NCBI GenBank assembly: GCA_036346255.1
Contig: CM070631.1
Span: 27,016,339 to 27,080,338 of the forward strand
Reading direction: 5' to 3'
Length of the DNA stretch: 64,000 bases
Source of the DNA: Ampelocalamus luodianensis
Lineage: Eukaryota > Streptophyta > Magnoliopsida > Poales > Poaceae
Shown: positions 12,501 to 23,633 of the stretch, one piece after another
How positions within the stretch are numbered: the stretch's first letter is position 1
Layout: every line of letters starts with the position of its first letter
Program-made: the position numbers and the translations under genes
The notes under the pieces: model-generated
What the model was told of the DNA's origin: nothing
Database searches by the model: none
The model's input: the letters and a program-made list of their open reading frames with translations, nothing else

Positions 12501-14114
12501 GTTGGAGGCACGCGATTGGCTTTGTTTATAGCCATCTTATGGCACTTTTGCTTCATTTGTCGTGCTCGTTTATTTTGTATCTTGTGGCACCGTCGGCCTC
12601 TCATGCGTAATAAATCGCTATTTATTTATCTTCCGTTTGGTAGTGTGGTGTTTGGACTCTATATTTGGAATGGAGTTGATGTCTAATTTTGTACCGAGGG
12701 TGTATACCGCTCAGGAAGTATACATATCTCGAGATCGCTTTATTTGATTTGTGATGCTAGGACCAGATGGTTGGTTAAGCATTACAAGCCAAATAAACCG
12801 AGGTCCTCACAACGACAATGGCGGCTCTGGACCTGATGGTCGCCAGCGAATGGCGGCGATCTACCGGCAGTGGGTGGTACCAAAGGGTAGAGGGCACTAT
12901 TGTGATCCTAGGGGTGCACTCACTGGTGGTCGAAGACGTCGGTGGTGGTCGGCAGCGAGGTAGAAGCGGTAGAGAGCTTCGGGTTTTGTCGGACGGAAGC
13001 TCTAGTGGCTCTCCGGCGACGCGGGTGGGTGCGCGAGGGAGCTCTGGTGACGACAAACCCGGTGGTGCACTCCACGACGACGCGGCGGCGACGACGGCGG
13101 CGCAAAACAAAGAAAACGACTGGCAGCAAGAAACCCTAAAAACTAAATTGTGGCGACGCTGAAGCTCGAGAGGAGGAGAGGGTTGGGGATTGGGGTTGTA
13201 GAGGACGATGCGGTGCCGAGGGTGCCTTTTATAGGCCCCGGGCGTGCACGAGTTGGCAGGAGAGATCGTGGGGTCGTGGCGGCGGCGGTTGCGGGGTCGT
13301 GGCGCATCGGACGTGGAGAAGAGGGGAGAGGAGGTAGGGGTCGAGCTGGAGGTGGGTGTGGAGATCGTGCGCACACATGCAAGATTCTAGGGGATAAGGG
13401 TGGTGCGTTTGAAATTCAAAATGCGGTGGACTCGGGCGCCTCGTCGAAGAAGAAAGCGGGCGGGGACGACGACCCTGACAAGGCGGGCCCACCTGGCAGA
13501 GAGCGGAGGCGTGGACGCGCGAGCGGGCGATCGGACAACATTTGATCTGACCGTCCATCTTTGATCGGACGATCTAAATCGATGGTGACGTTCGGACCTC
13601 CGAATGATCCAACCACATCTGACCGTTCAAAATGAATCCAACGGCTGAGGCGAAACGTGCGTGTGAAGAGAGAGGAAAGGAGAGACTGACAGGTGGAGAC
13701 CACCTGTGAGCGGAGCGGGCGCGCGCGCGGAACTGGGCTGAGGCGAACATGCGAAAATGGGCCGCGAAGCGGGCCTCGCACGCGGGGAAGGAAGCTGGGC
13801 CGAGGAGATTTGGCCCGAAGCCAAATCCGAGATTTTAAATACATTTTCTAATTTAGAAAATAGCAGAAATTCAAATAAGCAAATGAAAATAGCAAATGAA
13901 CTCAGAGAAATTCTAGAAAATATATGTGAGCACATAGAATCCGAATAAAATAGTTTTAACAATTGTTCAGGTTAGCTTTAATCATATTAAATATTTTTGA
14001 TACTAAAGTCCATGTTTAAGCTCTGAATTAATTTCAAACAAAATCCAAATGGTGAATTTTCTTCCTACCAACTATTCAAAGGATTTTTAAAGCTCAGAAA
14101 GTTGGGATGTTACA
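6552..14114 (-). mobile_element. Solo LTR, nested in the LTR above
   Basis: Read minus, it starts TGTAACATCCCAAC at 14114 and ends GGTCCCGACA at 6552. It is flanked by perfect 5-bp direct repeats AAGAT (6547-6551 and 14115-14119). Without the inner insertion it is about 3407 bp. It belongs with the solo LTR at 48765-51684: both have TGTCGGGACC at the left end, TGTTACA at the right, and an internal TTTTACACTCTGCAGAG block (about 7252-7270 and 49511-49530). Open frames inside (for example 13150-13545) have no recognisable domain. No internal region is present, which is the standard product of recombination between two LTRs. Confidence 0.9.
8661..12811 (+). mobile_element. Solo LTR, doubly nested and inverted
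   Basis: It starts TGTAACAGCCCTAAC at 8661 and ends CGAGGTCCTCACA at 12811, 4151 bp in all. Perfect 5-bp direct repeats ACGAC lie at 8656-8660 and 12812-12816. Its first 2.2 kb match 1-2211 in inverted orientation. A GC-rich block (9140-10260) holds many overlapping open frames but nothing I recognise, and the rest is AT-rich. A CCTATATGCC box near 9519 could be the LTR's own promoter element, but this is weak. Confidence 0.92.
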
Positions 14115-14720
14115 AAGATCTAACGGTCCAGAGCTGCGGGGAGGTCCTAAAGTTAAAAATCTAACGGAGGGAGGTCCCAACGGCTAAGATCTCAAAGTAG
14201 AAGGTCTCAACGGTCAAGATCTCCACAGGGAGGTCCTCAAAGACAAAGTCTAGAAGAGCGGGGAGGTCTTGAATGGCGTAGATATCCAAGGAGAGATCCT
14301 GGACGGTCAAGATCTACACGGAGGAGGTCCTAGGCAATAAGATCTACACGAGGGGAGGTCCTTAACGGCTTAGATCTCCATGGAGAGGTCTTCAAAGGTC
14401 AAGATCTACCCAGGGGTGGTCTTAAAGGTTCAGATCTGCGGGGGAGAGAGGTCCTGAGGTTTTCTTCGCAAAAGACCAAGGGGTGGTCTTTTGCAAAGAG
14501 GACCCCAAGGGTGGTCCCGATGGTGGTTTTTATAAAAACGACTACGGGGGTGGTCTGGTGTATAGAGGTGATCCTAACCGTCGAGATTAAAACCAAGGAG
14601 GTCCTAAATGGCTAGGATCTAAGCTGGGGGGAGGTCCTGGCACTAAGGTTTCACAAAGGGAAATCTAACAGCTAAGAGCTAATCCACAGAGGTCATTAAC
14701 GGCTAAGATTGACTCAAGAG
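14115..14720 (+). repeat. Degenerate AGATCT/GAGGTCC tandem repeat in the LTR
   Basis: About fifteen imperfect units of roughly 30-40 bp, each carrying an AAGATCT-like box, a run of G and GAGGTCC, often followed by AACGGCTA. The array belongs to the 5' part of the long LTR (14120-16549). 6490-6551, on the other side of the nested insertion, ends in the same type of unit (GGAGATCTAGACCGTTG), so the nested LTR landed inside the array. Confidence 0.75.
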
Positions 14721-15413
14721 GTCCTAGGACTTGTCGAACTTACGACAACAGGACCGCACATCGCGCTTTGCACGCCAGCTTGCCGCCGACGACTCCGATC
14801 ACGACGACGTAAGCCAACGGTGTCAAAATGTTTGCAATACCATTGCGAACACTTTGAGTGTACTCTCGACGGCAGAGCTGGCCTAAAACGCCAGCAAGCC
14901 GAAGAGGAGCGGAGGAGCCAGTTCGGCAAAAACTAAAAACGCGAAAAAGCTCCGCAACGACCTAATCTAACAGGTGCTCGAGCACTAAGAGGCTATTGCG
15001 AAAGTACCTGGGCCCAGAGGAGGTCCGAAGGAGGTCGGAGAAGTCCTGGCGGTGGAGACCGACGCCGGAACTGAGGACGATGACGCTGAGAAGAGGCCCT
15101 GAGCGAAATGAACACCACCGGGTGGTCAAAATAGCTTCGCTAAGGCCCGAGGAAGGTCCAGGTGCAGGGAATCGACCAGAGAAGGTACTTACCGGAGACG
15201 GGGAAGAAAGGAGTGCTTTCGGCCACGAGGATCCAAAACTTGAAATTAAGCCGTTCCTGATAAACATCCAAAACTCAAGTTAAGGGATTTGATGAAGATG
15301 ATGAGACGCTCGAGACAAAGCAAAAGGATTGTCAATTGAACCCTAGGGGCACTATCGGTGACGAAGAGCTCTAAGGTCCAGAAATGGCGGAGGGGGTGTT
15401 CTCGGTGGTTTGT

Positions 15414-15415
<2 letters not shown>

Positions 15416-15483
<68 letters not shown>

Positions 15484-15492
15484 AGAGAGAGC
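15416..15492 (+). repeat. (CA)n microsatellite with (GA)n end
   Basis: About 32 uninterrupted CA units (15416-15480) followed by GAGAGAGAGA. It lies inside the long LTR, and the open frames across it are low-complexity and not genes. Confidence 0.95.
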
Positions 15493-16057
15493 TGGAGGCG
15501 ACAAAGAGGTGTGAAAGGGAAGCCAGAGGAGGAGCTCGAGGTCCTCAAATAGCTCAGAGGTCAACGGTGCGCGAGGATGAGCCCTAATGGCGACGGGACA
15601 AAAAGCTCTGCCAAGTGCGAAAAAGAGGGAAGTAGCAGGTAAAAATCAGAGCTGACACTGACATGGGTAAAAACGAGGGACTCAGAGCCGTTGAGGGGCC
15701 CCAGGACATGACCAGTGCTTGCACTGCTCACCTGCCATGGCGCACACGCGTACGGCGCAAGGAGGAAGAAGAAGAACAGAAGAGGAGGTCGGGGGCGGTT
15801 GGATCGGTCACGGACGGTTGGGATTTGCTCAAGACCTCCGAAGTGTTCAAGGCGGCAAAGGAGGTCGTGAGCGTTGGATCCAGATCCAACGGCCAAAACC
15901 CACGTGCTCTAACACCGAGCCCGAGTGCGGCTCTGGTGACTTGGTTCGACCGAGTCAATTGATTGGGTCTAACTCGAGCCCGAGTCTGACTTGGCCCTAG
16001 GGTTTGAATTAAAACAACGATCTTTGGGGAATTATTTGAGGTAGCAAACTAACTCCA

Positions 16058-16150
16058 AAAATTCTGAAATTTTTATAGGAGCTTGCTAAAAATTCTGAAA
16101 TTTTTATAGAAGCTTGCTAAAAATTCTGAAATTTTTATAGGAGCTTGCTA
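16058..16150 (+). repeat. 31-bp unit, three tandem copies
   Basis: Three consecutive copies (16058-16088, 16089-16119, 16120-16150) of a 31-bp unit starting AAAATTCTGAAATTTTTATA, identical except for one G/A change in the middle copy. They lie near the 5' edge of the minus-strand LTR. Confidence 0.95.
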
Positions 16151-16549
16151 ACTTTGATATTGATATTGTATAAAATTTTCAGAGGTTTTCATGCAGTACA
16201 TTTTCCTCCAAAAATTCTGCAAGGTGCTGAGCTAGGGTTCGACTTAGAGTCAAACTAGTTTGATTGACCTCTTAAAATATTCAAACAATTTCTAAAAATT
16301 GTGAAATTTTTCAGAGGGGTCACACATTAACCTTATAACTTAGAAAAAATATTTTCAGAGGATGATCATAATGTTAGCCACGAAGGTTTTTGAAAGGCAA
16401 GATTTAGGTCAAAAAAGGCTTGTGATATTTCCATAACTCTTTTACAAGAATCTTTCAGAACATACATGAAATACAAGATGTAAGAAAAGTTTTAAATTTC
16501 TACACATTTTCTTACATTTGAAACACAAGCCAATACTTGGGATGTTACA

Positions 16550-17278
16550 CGGTAGTCGGCCTTCCTAGTTCCCACTTGCACTTCCAAGAATCCCAGTGGC
16601 CGGTTTGGTACTTCGGCTGTTCCCCATCAGTTCATCACGGCGACGGTGGCGGCGAGCCGGCGAAGGAGGAGCAGTCGTGGGAGGCGAGCCGCGAGCTCCG
16701 GCGACCTAGAGTCCTGAACACTGGGGATCAGCCGGCCCGAGTAGCAGAGGAGGAGGCCACGCGAGACGAGGCAAGAATCCAGCGAGCAACGGAGGAGCTC
16801 ACCTTGACCTCACCGTCGCCGCGTGCCGCCGGCGCTGGTGGCTGATCCTGCTTGGGCTCGGCCTCGGCGTTGCTGCGCGTCCTTGCGCCGATGCCTCCCC
16901 TTGCCTTGGCGCTTCCCTCCCCTTTCCTCGCCACTCCATCCATCCCCGCCGCGTGTCCTTGCACCACTGCCTCGCCGCATGCCCTTGCGCTGCTGCCACC
17001 TCGCCGCGCACCCTTGCACCGCAGCCGCCGCCACAGAGCGAGAAGAGAAAGGGTAGGTCGGGAGGAAATGTAGGATTGGGGGTTGGGGCTGCCGAGTGCG
17101 GCTTGAGCCATGAGCTTGGTGGTGAGTGGTGACCGTGGCGTGGTGGGCTTAGGCAGCTACTGGGCTGGTGGCTGGTGCGGCGTGGACCGTGTGGTGGGCT
17201 GGTCTGGTGGGGAGTGGGAAGTGGGCTAGTGCGGCGAGCGGCGTGGTGGACCGAGGTTCGAATGGATTGCGCACACGA
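16550..17278. other. GC-rich stretch, no gene recognised
   Basis: Outside the LTR edge at 16549. Several long open frames exist on both strands (for example minus 16799-17323), but they are alanine, arginine and proline rich with no known motif. It may be part of another LTR or leader into which the long-LTR element inserted. Confidence 0.5.
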
Positions 17279-17279
17279 A

Positions 17280-17425
17280 CGCAGTGGCGGACGGGATTCG
17301 ATCGAGCCACAGTTGAAATACAATTTTTCAGTATACTTTTTAATATATATATATAGCTAATATACCTACTAAATACTAGGTTTTTTCTCAAAAAAATTGG
17401 GTGTACATTTGTACACCCAGCATGC
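17280..17425. mobile_element. Small hAT-like remnant
   Basis: CAGTGGCGGAC at 17280 is a hAT-like terminus. It is followed by AT-rich sequence and a perfect inverted repeat GGGTGTACA-TT-TGTACACCC at about 17400-17419. No convincing second terminus is seen. The identification rests on the terminus only. Confidence 0.35.
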
Positions 17426-17989
17426 ACCGTCGCTGCTCCTTGGTCGGCTGCTGCTGCTAGCCATGGCCTTGATGCCACCACGGCCATGCACCAACCGCTA
17501 CATTGTTGTTGTAGGCCTGTGCTGCTGCTACCCACGCATGCAGCGCCTCCACCACCATTGCTCATCCCTCTCTCTTCAAATCACTCAAAAGACTATGCAT
17601 GTAAAATCTAATTAGATGAATGTGATGCTCCTAACCTGGGGGTTGCAATGGGGTGACACGCATTGGGGGATTTTTGTTTCTTGATTGGGATCGAGAGGAG
17701 TGGAGAGGAGCTTGTGAACGGAAGAAATGGCTGCTCTCGTACGTATATACAGTATCATTGCCCTGCCTTAGTTTATCGACAATTATCACGTAATGATTCA
17801 AAGCGGCAGCTTGAAATATGGCGATAATAAGGCATGGCACCTTCTTGCGACCAAAAGATCAATCGGAAGCAACGGCAACACTGTATAGAAGTCAGCAATC
17901 ATGCCGCGTACCGATATAAGAATAAGCGTACGCGGTCCGCTTTGCTTTACTAGAAAAGGTTTTCTAGCTATGCCAAACACTAGCGGCGC
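17426..17989. other. Non-coding, nothing recognised
   Basis: Mixed sequence with short open frames on both strands and no domain I can name. Confidence 0.4.
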
Positions 17990-18405
17990 GGTGGTATGAT
18001 CGCGAACTTTTTTTATGGTTTAATCTATTTTTAAAAAATATTTTAAAAATAATATCTCTATAATTTTATTTTTAATTCTGACTCTTTTGGTCACGCCATA
18101 ACGTGTGCTATGACAAAGTACGTTGTCATGTCACGGATCTCGGTATGGTAAACGAATGTTGTCACGCTGCTCCTCTTGATGTGACTAGACTTAGCCAAAA
18201 AACAGACGCGTGTCGGCTCGAAGGGCTATCGTGGCAGTTTTGGTTACACCGTGGTATGTGACGTGATAGAGTGTTTTTATCACGTCGCGCGTTTTAATGT
18301 GATCAAAGAGGTCAAAATTGGAAACAAAGTTAGAGAGATGTTATCTTTAAAATATTTTTTAAAAATGATTAAATCATAAAAAAAAAAGTTCGTATAATCA
18401 CGTAG
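17990..18405. mobile_element. Fold-back (MITE-like) element
   Basis: About 60-70 bp at 17998-18060 (GCGAACTTTTTTTATGGTTTAATC onward, abbreviated) is repeated inverted at 18330-18400. Both arms contain TTTTTAAAAAATATTTTAAA. The roughly 270-bp centre is non-coding. This is the structure of a MITE or fold-back element; the superfamily is not assigned because the exact ends and target duplication are unclear. Confidence 0.65.
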
Positions 18406-18414
18406 CTGACGCAC

Positions 18415-18712
18415 TCACTGTTGAGGCGTACGCGGTCCGTGATGGTATCCGTCTTGCTGTGGATTGGGGCTATCGTAAGGTTGAGATTTCTATTGACAAC
18501 CAGAAGCCTAGTCCATCTGTGGAATAATCGGAAGCTTCACCGAGCTAGTACCAGTGCAGTCCTGGCTGACATACATGAGTTAATTAAGCTTCCGCTGTGG
18601 ACGAGCTCAAGGTCTGCTTTTTTTTTTTTTGGCTGAATGCATTCCATCAAGATGTAACTCTATTTCTGATTAATGAAATGAGCTCCGTCCGTTCTTAAGG
18701 AAAAAAAAAAAA
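18415..18712 (+). mobile_element. 5'-truncated LINE, 3' end with poly-A
   Basis: The start translates as VEAYAVRDGIRLAVDWGYRK, a plant LINE RNase H-like segment. After a frame change another frame reads LVHLWNNRKLHRASTSAVL, also from the same domain. A short 3' tail ends in a 12-base A run at about 18701-18712. Only the last part of the element is present and the reading frame is broken, so it cannot move by itself. No clear target duplication was found. Confidence 0.75.
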
Positions 18713-20640
18713 CTAAACAACCCACGCGGCCAATCTAGTTGAGTTCTTTCGAAATAAGCTGGGAAAATCCTTTATATAAAAAAAGAAAAACTAGTTGAGC
18801 CTTTTTTTTATATATTGATATGGCTCGCGCATCTAGACGCATCGAACGTCAGCCCACTCCACTCACTCCTCGGCCCATATCCCATTAGAAGAGCACCGCA
18901 GCCACACAACATTATTCATCTATGCTTCCAACTACCGTCACCCACATCACCGACGAGCCCCCACGTCTCTCCACCTTGACTAGATAGGTGCAACCTTCAC
19001 AAATCGGGATAGCGAGGTCGCCGATGGCCTATCCCCAACAACCCTTTCCTCTCAGATGCTCCCACTCCTCTTCAGGATCAGCTGTGATCCGCCACTGCAG
19101 TCGACTACGACTTCACAAGGTGTGACGACATCTCGAGCTCGTCAAAAGATTAGGCATTGGGCTCGACCATCTCTTGCCCCGCCAGATCGTGACGCCAACG
19201 ATGAGGCATTGGGCCGCCGCCGACTCCTCTTCCTCATCTGATCTCGTCTCCTTACCTTGGTACTGCTACCTCCTCCTTCAATGGATTCTGTTGCATGCGT
19301 TTTCTCGATTTGTTGTAGCAACTTTTCTCAATTATTGAAACAAGTGTTACATTTTGTTGCAGTGTGTAAAAATATTGTAGTAAATATTTTTGTTGCAATT
19401 ATTTTGTTAATTTGTTGCACCAAAGAATTTTTTGTTGCAATTGAGGATGTGATTTGTTGCAGTGCTTTGCTACAATGGTTAGTTGCCACCGAATGTGGTT
19501 TTGTTACACGCTTAGTAATCATTGTTAAGCTCGCTATCATTTTTGTTGCGTCTTTTTGTTGGCAGATCGAGCGTTTATTTCGTGTTTCTTGCATTCGGAT
19601 CAAAATTTGTTGCAATCATAGAAACTATTTGTTGCACTTCTAGGTTTTTCGTTGCAACGTATCGAACGGCTGAGATCGATGTTTTAAGTGAGATCTGACG
19701 GATGGGATGAATGTGCAATGGAACGTCTGGGCGCTGGTACCCTTTTTCAGACGAAAACTGGTTAAGCTGATTCAATCCACCAAGGCAAAACCCACCAACG
19801 ACACATCCAACTTCTTTCAAGCCACCTAGCCTAAGCCCAGGCTCGGGCCCGATCCAAGCCCTGCTTGCCGCCTATGGCCAGCAAAGATGCTTAGCCTGCC
19901 CGGAAGTAGGGCTGTGCATAATTACACTGAACCGAAAAAAACAAATCGTATTGGTCAACTCGGTTTGACTGGCATTCAGTATTCGGATTGGTTTTTGAAT
20001 TTCTGGTTTTTTCAGGAAAACCAACCAAAAAACAAAAAAACTGAATGTTTGCTGTTGTACTGTGTTGTTCACTGCTGACCTACCGTGATGGCTGGGCTGA
20101 GAGCCTATGGCCCTGCGCTAGCGTGCTGGGCCGAGTCAGAAGGATTGTATCCCCTAAACTCGCTGGCGTGCTGCGCTGAGTCAGAAGTACTGGGCCCAGT
20201 GGGCTGTTCGCTACTTCGCTGCGCCTGATGGCCAAGCCGCAAAGCTCACAGGCTTTGTGTAGTGCATGTTTCGTTAAGCAAAAAAGAAGTTGCTTAATGA
20301 CTAATGAGTAAAGGGCTAAAGGCGAATAGTTATCGGGTACATTAATACTTAATGAGTAAATGCATGAAAATTACTTGATGAGTAAAGACAAATAGTTATC
20401 AAGTACATTAATTCAAAAGTCTGCAGTGTATACAGTAAATACTTACTGATCGCAAGTTGTGAACTCACAGTATTATTTGTAATTCACGTCAACATTGATA
20501 AATATGATATTTATCGATACTGAACCGAAATAAAGTAGTTTTTATTGATACCGAATCGTATTTTAAATAATATCATATTTACTAAATTAACAATTCTATT
20601 TTTACCATATACATCGTATTTACCAAAAAAAAAAAAAACC
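18713..20640. other. Intergenic, repeat-bearing
   Basis: There is no believable gene. 18740-19250 is unassigned. 19300-19660 is a TTGTTGC-rich block, listed separately. 20300-20415 contains two copies of a GAGTAAA..AATAGTTATC..GTACATTAAT block (about 20308-20347 and 20381-20413). 20627-20638 is a short A run. Confidence 0.5.
19300..19660. repeat. TTGTTGC-rich block
   Basis: About a dozen irregularly spaced TTGTTGC or GTTGCAA words in AT-rich sequence. The frames across it are low-complexity products of the repeat. It resembles, in opposite orientation and less regularly, the TTGCAACATC array at 58390-58925. Confidence 0.6.
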
Positions 20641-20801
20641 CCAAAGAACAGCTCTACCTAGAAGCAACCAAACATTTTTTGCACTCTCTGATCAGCATTA
20701 TTGTCTCGTCACTCGTCTCTACCCTTTCCCGACAATTCCACGTCCGCCTCCGCCTCCGCCTCCGCCTAAACCCCAGCACCCGCCCTCGCCTCTCGCCGGC
20801 A

Positions 20802-21256
20802 ATGGCGGCAATGGTGGCATCGCCGGAGCAGTTCAGGGGCCAGGCCCGCATCCCCCGCTGCGCTGCGCCCCTGCGCTACGACCTCCGCCTCCGCCTTCTC
20901 CGGCGCCGCGGCCATCTCCGTCGCCGTCTCCGGCCCCACCCGATTCCTCGTCCTCAACGCCTCCGAGCTCGCCGTCGACCGATCCTCCATCCGCTTCCAG
21001 GCACGCTCCGCGCCCTCCCCATCAGAGATGATGCGCCGTCTTTGCGTTCGATCTTTTTATTTTTGGACAGAATCTCATCTTGGTGGATGGTGGGGGGTTT
21101 TGGGTCGCAGGATTTGACGCCGTCGGAGGTGGTGCAGTTCGAGGAGGATGAGATCCTGGTCGTTTGGTTCGACCGGGAGCTGCCGATCGGCGAGGGCGTG
21201 CTCAAGATGGACTTCACCGGGACGCTCAACGATCAGATGAGGGGTTTCTATAGGAG
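20802..21256 (+). pseudogene. Aminopeptidase exons 1-2 (N-terminal domain)
   Basis: Exon 1 (20802-21000) begins MAAMVASPEQFRGQARIPRC and reads well to LRYDLRLR. A small deletion then shifts the frame: the later FSGAAAISVAVSGPTRFLVL is encoded in another frame. The exon ends CGCTTCCAG and is followed by GC rather than GT. Exon 2 (21111-21256) reads DLTPSEVVQFEEDEILVVWF..MDFTGTLNDQMRGFYRR, with GT at 21257. The upstream 20741-20801 is CCGCCT-rich, like a GC-rich 5' leader. Confidence 0.85.
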
Positions 21257-22480
21257 GTATGGTGGCTTTTATCTTTCAGATATGGGGGCAGGTTTTGGTC
21301 ATGTTGGAAAGCCTCTGTGAGTAATATGAGGTGGCAATGGGTTCTGATTCTTGGTAATTAGGTGTCGATCAATGATTTGAGTGGCAATTGCAAGTGTGTG
21401 TTTGGATTTTGGAAGCAATCAATAACATCGGCACGTGAATTGTGAACAACGAGGGCATTTGGGATGCAAACTTGCTGTGATGCTTAAGAGTGCTGAAAGT
21501 GATGAATGGTTGTACGATCTAATCTGGTATGATCTGATATAGGATAGTAACCCACATCTTAGGATCTTTAGGATTGTGACCTGTTCCTACAATCCGATCG
21601 TAAAGCCCCGGCCCAAGAAATGCAGCAAAGCAAGTCTCTGATCATAGAGGAGCCGTATGAAGCTAAGGTTTCATGTACGGTTTTGCAGTAGCGGTGGGAG
21701 CTGTGATGTTATTATCGACTATGATTATCTAACAGTTCAAGTACAATTCATAATCCACCATCCCATCTTTGTTAACCCGAAAATGGTCTTTATTAACCAG
21801 AAAACGATCGTCGGGATCTGCCTAGGATCCTGATCTTGACAACCTTGCCGTGTACGGTATCGGTAGAATTTGCTACTCACCATACTACCATAGTGTCATC
21901 CATATATAGTGCACACAGTGCACCAGGCCCTATGATGCATTATCATGTGTATATCACCATTGCCCCAGCAGAGCTACGAGTCAGCCATGCTCATGTATGA
22001 GGTTCGGAAATCGAAGAAAGCTTATGTCCAATAACTTTCAAAAAATAGGGAACCCAATTAACAAATATCCAAAACTTAATAATGATGTGTCTATGGTGAC
22101 TGACTCAGTGACTATGGTATTTCTGACATGCTGTAAAACTCTAGATTTGATTGGCAGAGATAGGATGTGGGTATTATTTTTTTTTTGTTTGAAATTGCAG
22201 GAATCTGTATAAAATTATTAACTTTATGTGCTATATTCTTTTTGGAATCTTGGTTTACTCATGTCGTCGTGCCACCAAGATTCATGAATAGAATGTGTGG
22301 TACAGAGACTGTTCCTATTTGCAGAACCTTTCTGTATGAATTTTTATTTGAATTCTTTAAACAAAATTGTATTACCTGGGGTATTTTGAAATAATTGGTG
22401 CATGTGGAATGCACTTTGTCTTATTTTTTTCTTTATATTTGTCTCTGTTTTCATGCCTTGGTGGTGCTATTTGATTGCAG

Positions 22481-23186
22481 CAAGTATGAGTACAAGGGGG
22501 AGTCAAGAAACATGGTGGTCAACACAGTTTGAAGCTGCCGATGCGAGGCGCTGCTTTCCATGCTGGGATGAGTCTGCATTTAAGGTGTTTAAAATGCTAT
22601 ATTGTTCTATCTGAACAGTGTTTTTATGTACTTCAAAGTTCAAACATGAGTATAGACAAGTAAATTCAGTTTGTATTTTGACACAGGCATAAACTCCCTG
22701 ATACATATGTGCATGATCCTTGCTCTTTAGAATTTTGATGTTCTAAGATCCATTATCTAAAATAACTTATCTCTCAACTTGGTATTTCTGTTTTTCAGGC
22801 TAAGTTCAAGCTAACACTAGAAGCTGGTAGCCTTGTCCAACATGCCAGTAGTTAAGGAGACAGTTCATGGACCTCTCAAGACCATCTATTATGAGGAATC
22901 ACCACTTATGTCAACTTATCTAGTGGCTATAGCTGTTGGTTTATTTGATTACATAGAGCGCTCGACGTTAGAAGGTAGAAGCTCGGTTTTCATGACCATT
23001 ACTGTAGTATCTTTCATTCAAAGTGCTGTGATATTGCCATTCTTCCCCTACTTTTACATTTTCATTGGCCTGTTAATTTAATTTAGGCATAGGCACCAAA
23101 GTTCGTGTGTATACCCAAGCTGGCAAGAGTAATCAAGGAAAGTTCGCACTAGATGCTGCAGTGAAGTCACTGGATCTATATAAAGA
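22481..23186 (+). pseudogene. Aminopeptidase exons 3-5
   Basis: Exon 3 (22481-22584) encodes KYEYKGESRNM, then after a 2-bp frameshift TQFEAADARRCFPCWDESAF; family members have EPAF where this has ESAF. Exon 4 (22799-22974) begins AKFKLTLE and loses about 11 bp, so the rest (SNMPVVKETVHGPLK, then STYLVAIAVGLFDYIE) is in another frame. Exon 5 (23093-23186) reads TKVRVYTQAGKSNQGKFALD. Intron 2 (21257-22480) is 1.2 kb and holds no other gene. Confidence 0.85.
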
Positions 23187-23490
23187 GTATGCTTCCAACC
23201 TAGTCTTTCTTGTCAGATGTATTTCTAAAAAAAATGAGGCAGAAATGCAGAATTAAATGGGAAAATGAAGATTTCGTGAATAATTTGACATGTGAATGGG
23301 TGGTGCTAGTTGGATCAGAATCACTAATGACAATTTTTTAATCAGCTATTTTGCGACTCCTTACCCACTACCTAAGTTGGATATGTCTGCTATACCTGAT
23401 TTTGCTGCTGGAGCTATGGAGAACTATGGATTGGTCACTTACCGGGATACAGCTTTACTTTATGATGAGCTATTATCATCAGCATCCAAC

Positions 23491-23620
23491 TGTTAGGAAT
23501 AGCAACTTGTATTCTCAGGGGGCCAATGGGCCAGTATATATACACAAAGTACAGGTGAGGAATATGCAAATAACCCCTCATAACAATGGGGAATAAGACA
23601 TTATACATATATCTCTAACA
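23491..23620 (-). repeat. 3' LTR of copia A
   Basis: A 130-bp direct repeat matching 27818-27947 with three mismatches, bounded by TG and CA. Confidence 0.93.
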
Positions 23621-23633
23621 CCCCCCTTCAAAC

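Larger units (their letters stand above)
3832..16549 (-). mobile_element. 5' LTR of a long-LTR gypsy-type retrotransposon, split by nested insertions
   Basis: On the minus strand the LTR starts at 16549 (TGTAACATCCCAAG) and ends at 3832 (GGGTCTTCACA), directly followed by the primer-binding site. Its own sequence is 3832-6551 plus 14120-16549, about 5150 bp, which is long for an LTR. It shares blocks with the solo LTR at 8661-12811; for example, the GACTAAGTCGACAACC block at 5132-5175 matches 11440-11490 inverted. Only about 1.6 kb of non-LTR sequence lies before another LTR edge at 2211, with no gag-pol, so the element is deleted. No matching target duplication was found (AACTT next to 3832, CGGTA after 16549), as expected if the other LTR is lost. 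The lineage is not certain; it could be Tat/Athila-like. Confidence 0.8.

Noticed and set aside
15246..15587. Open frames with long Cys-Val or Thr-His runs
   Set aside because: Direct translation of the (CA)n microsatellite.
16799..17323. 174-residue minus-strand frame
   Set aside because: Low-complexity Pro/Ser/Arg composition, no start context, no splice or domain evidence.
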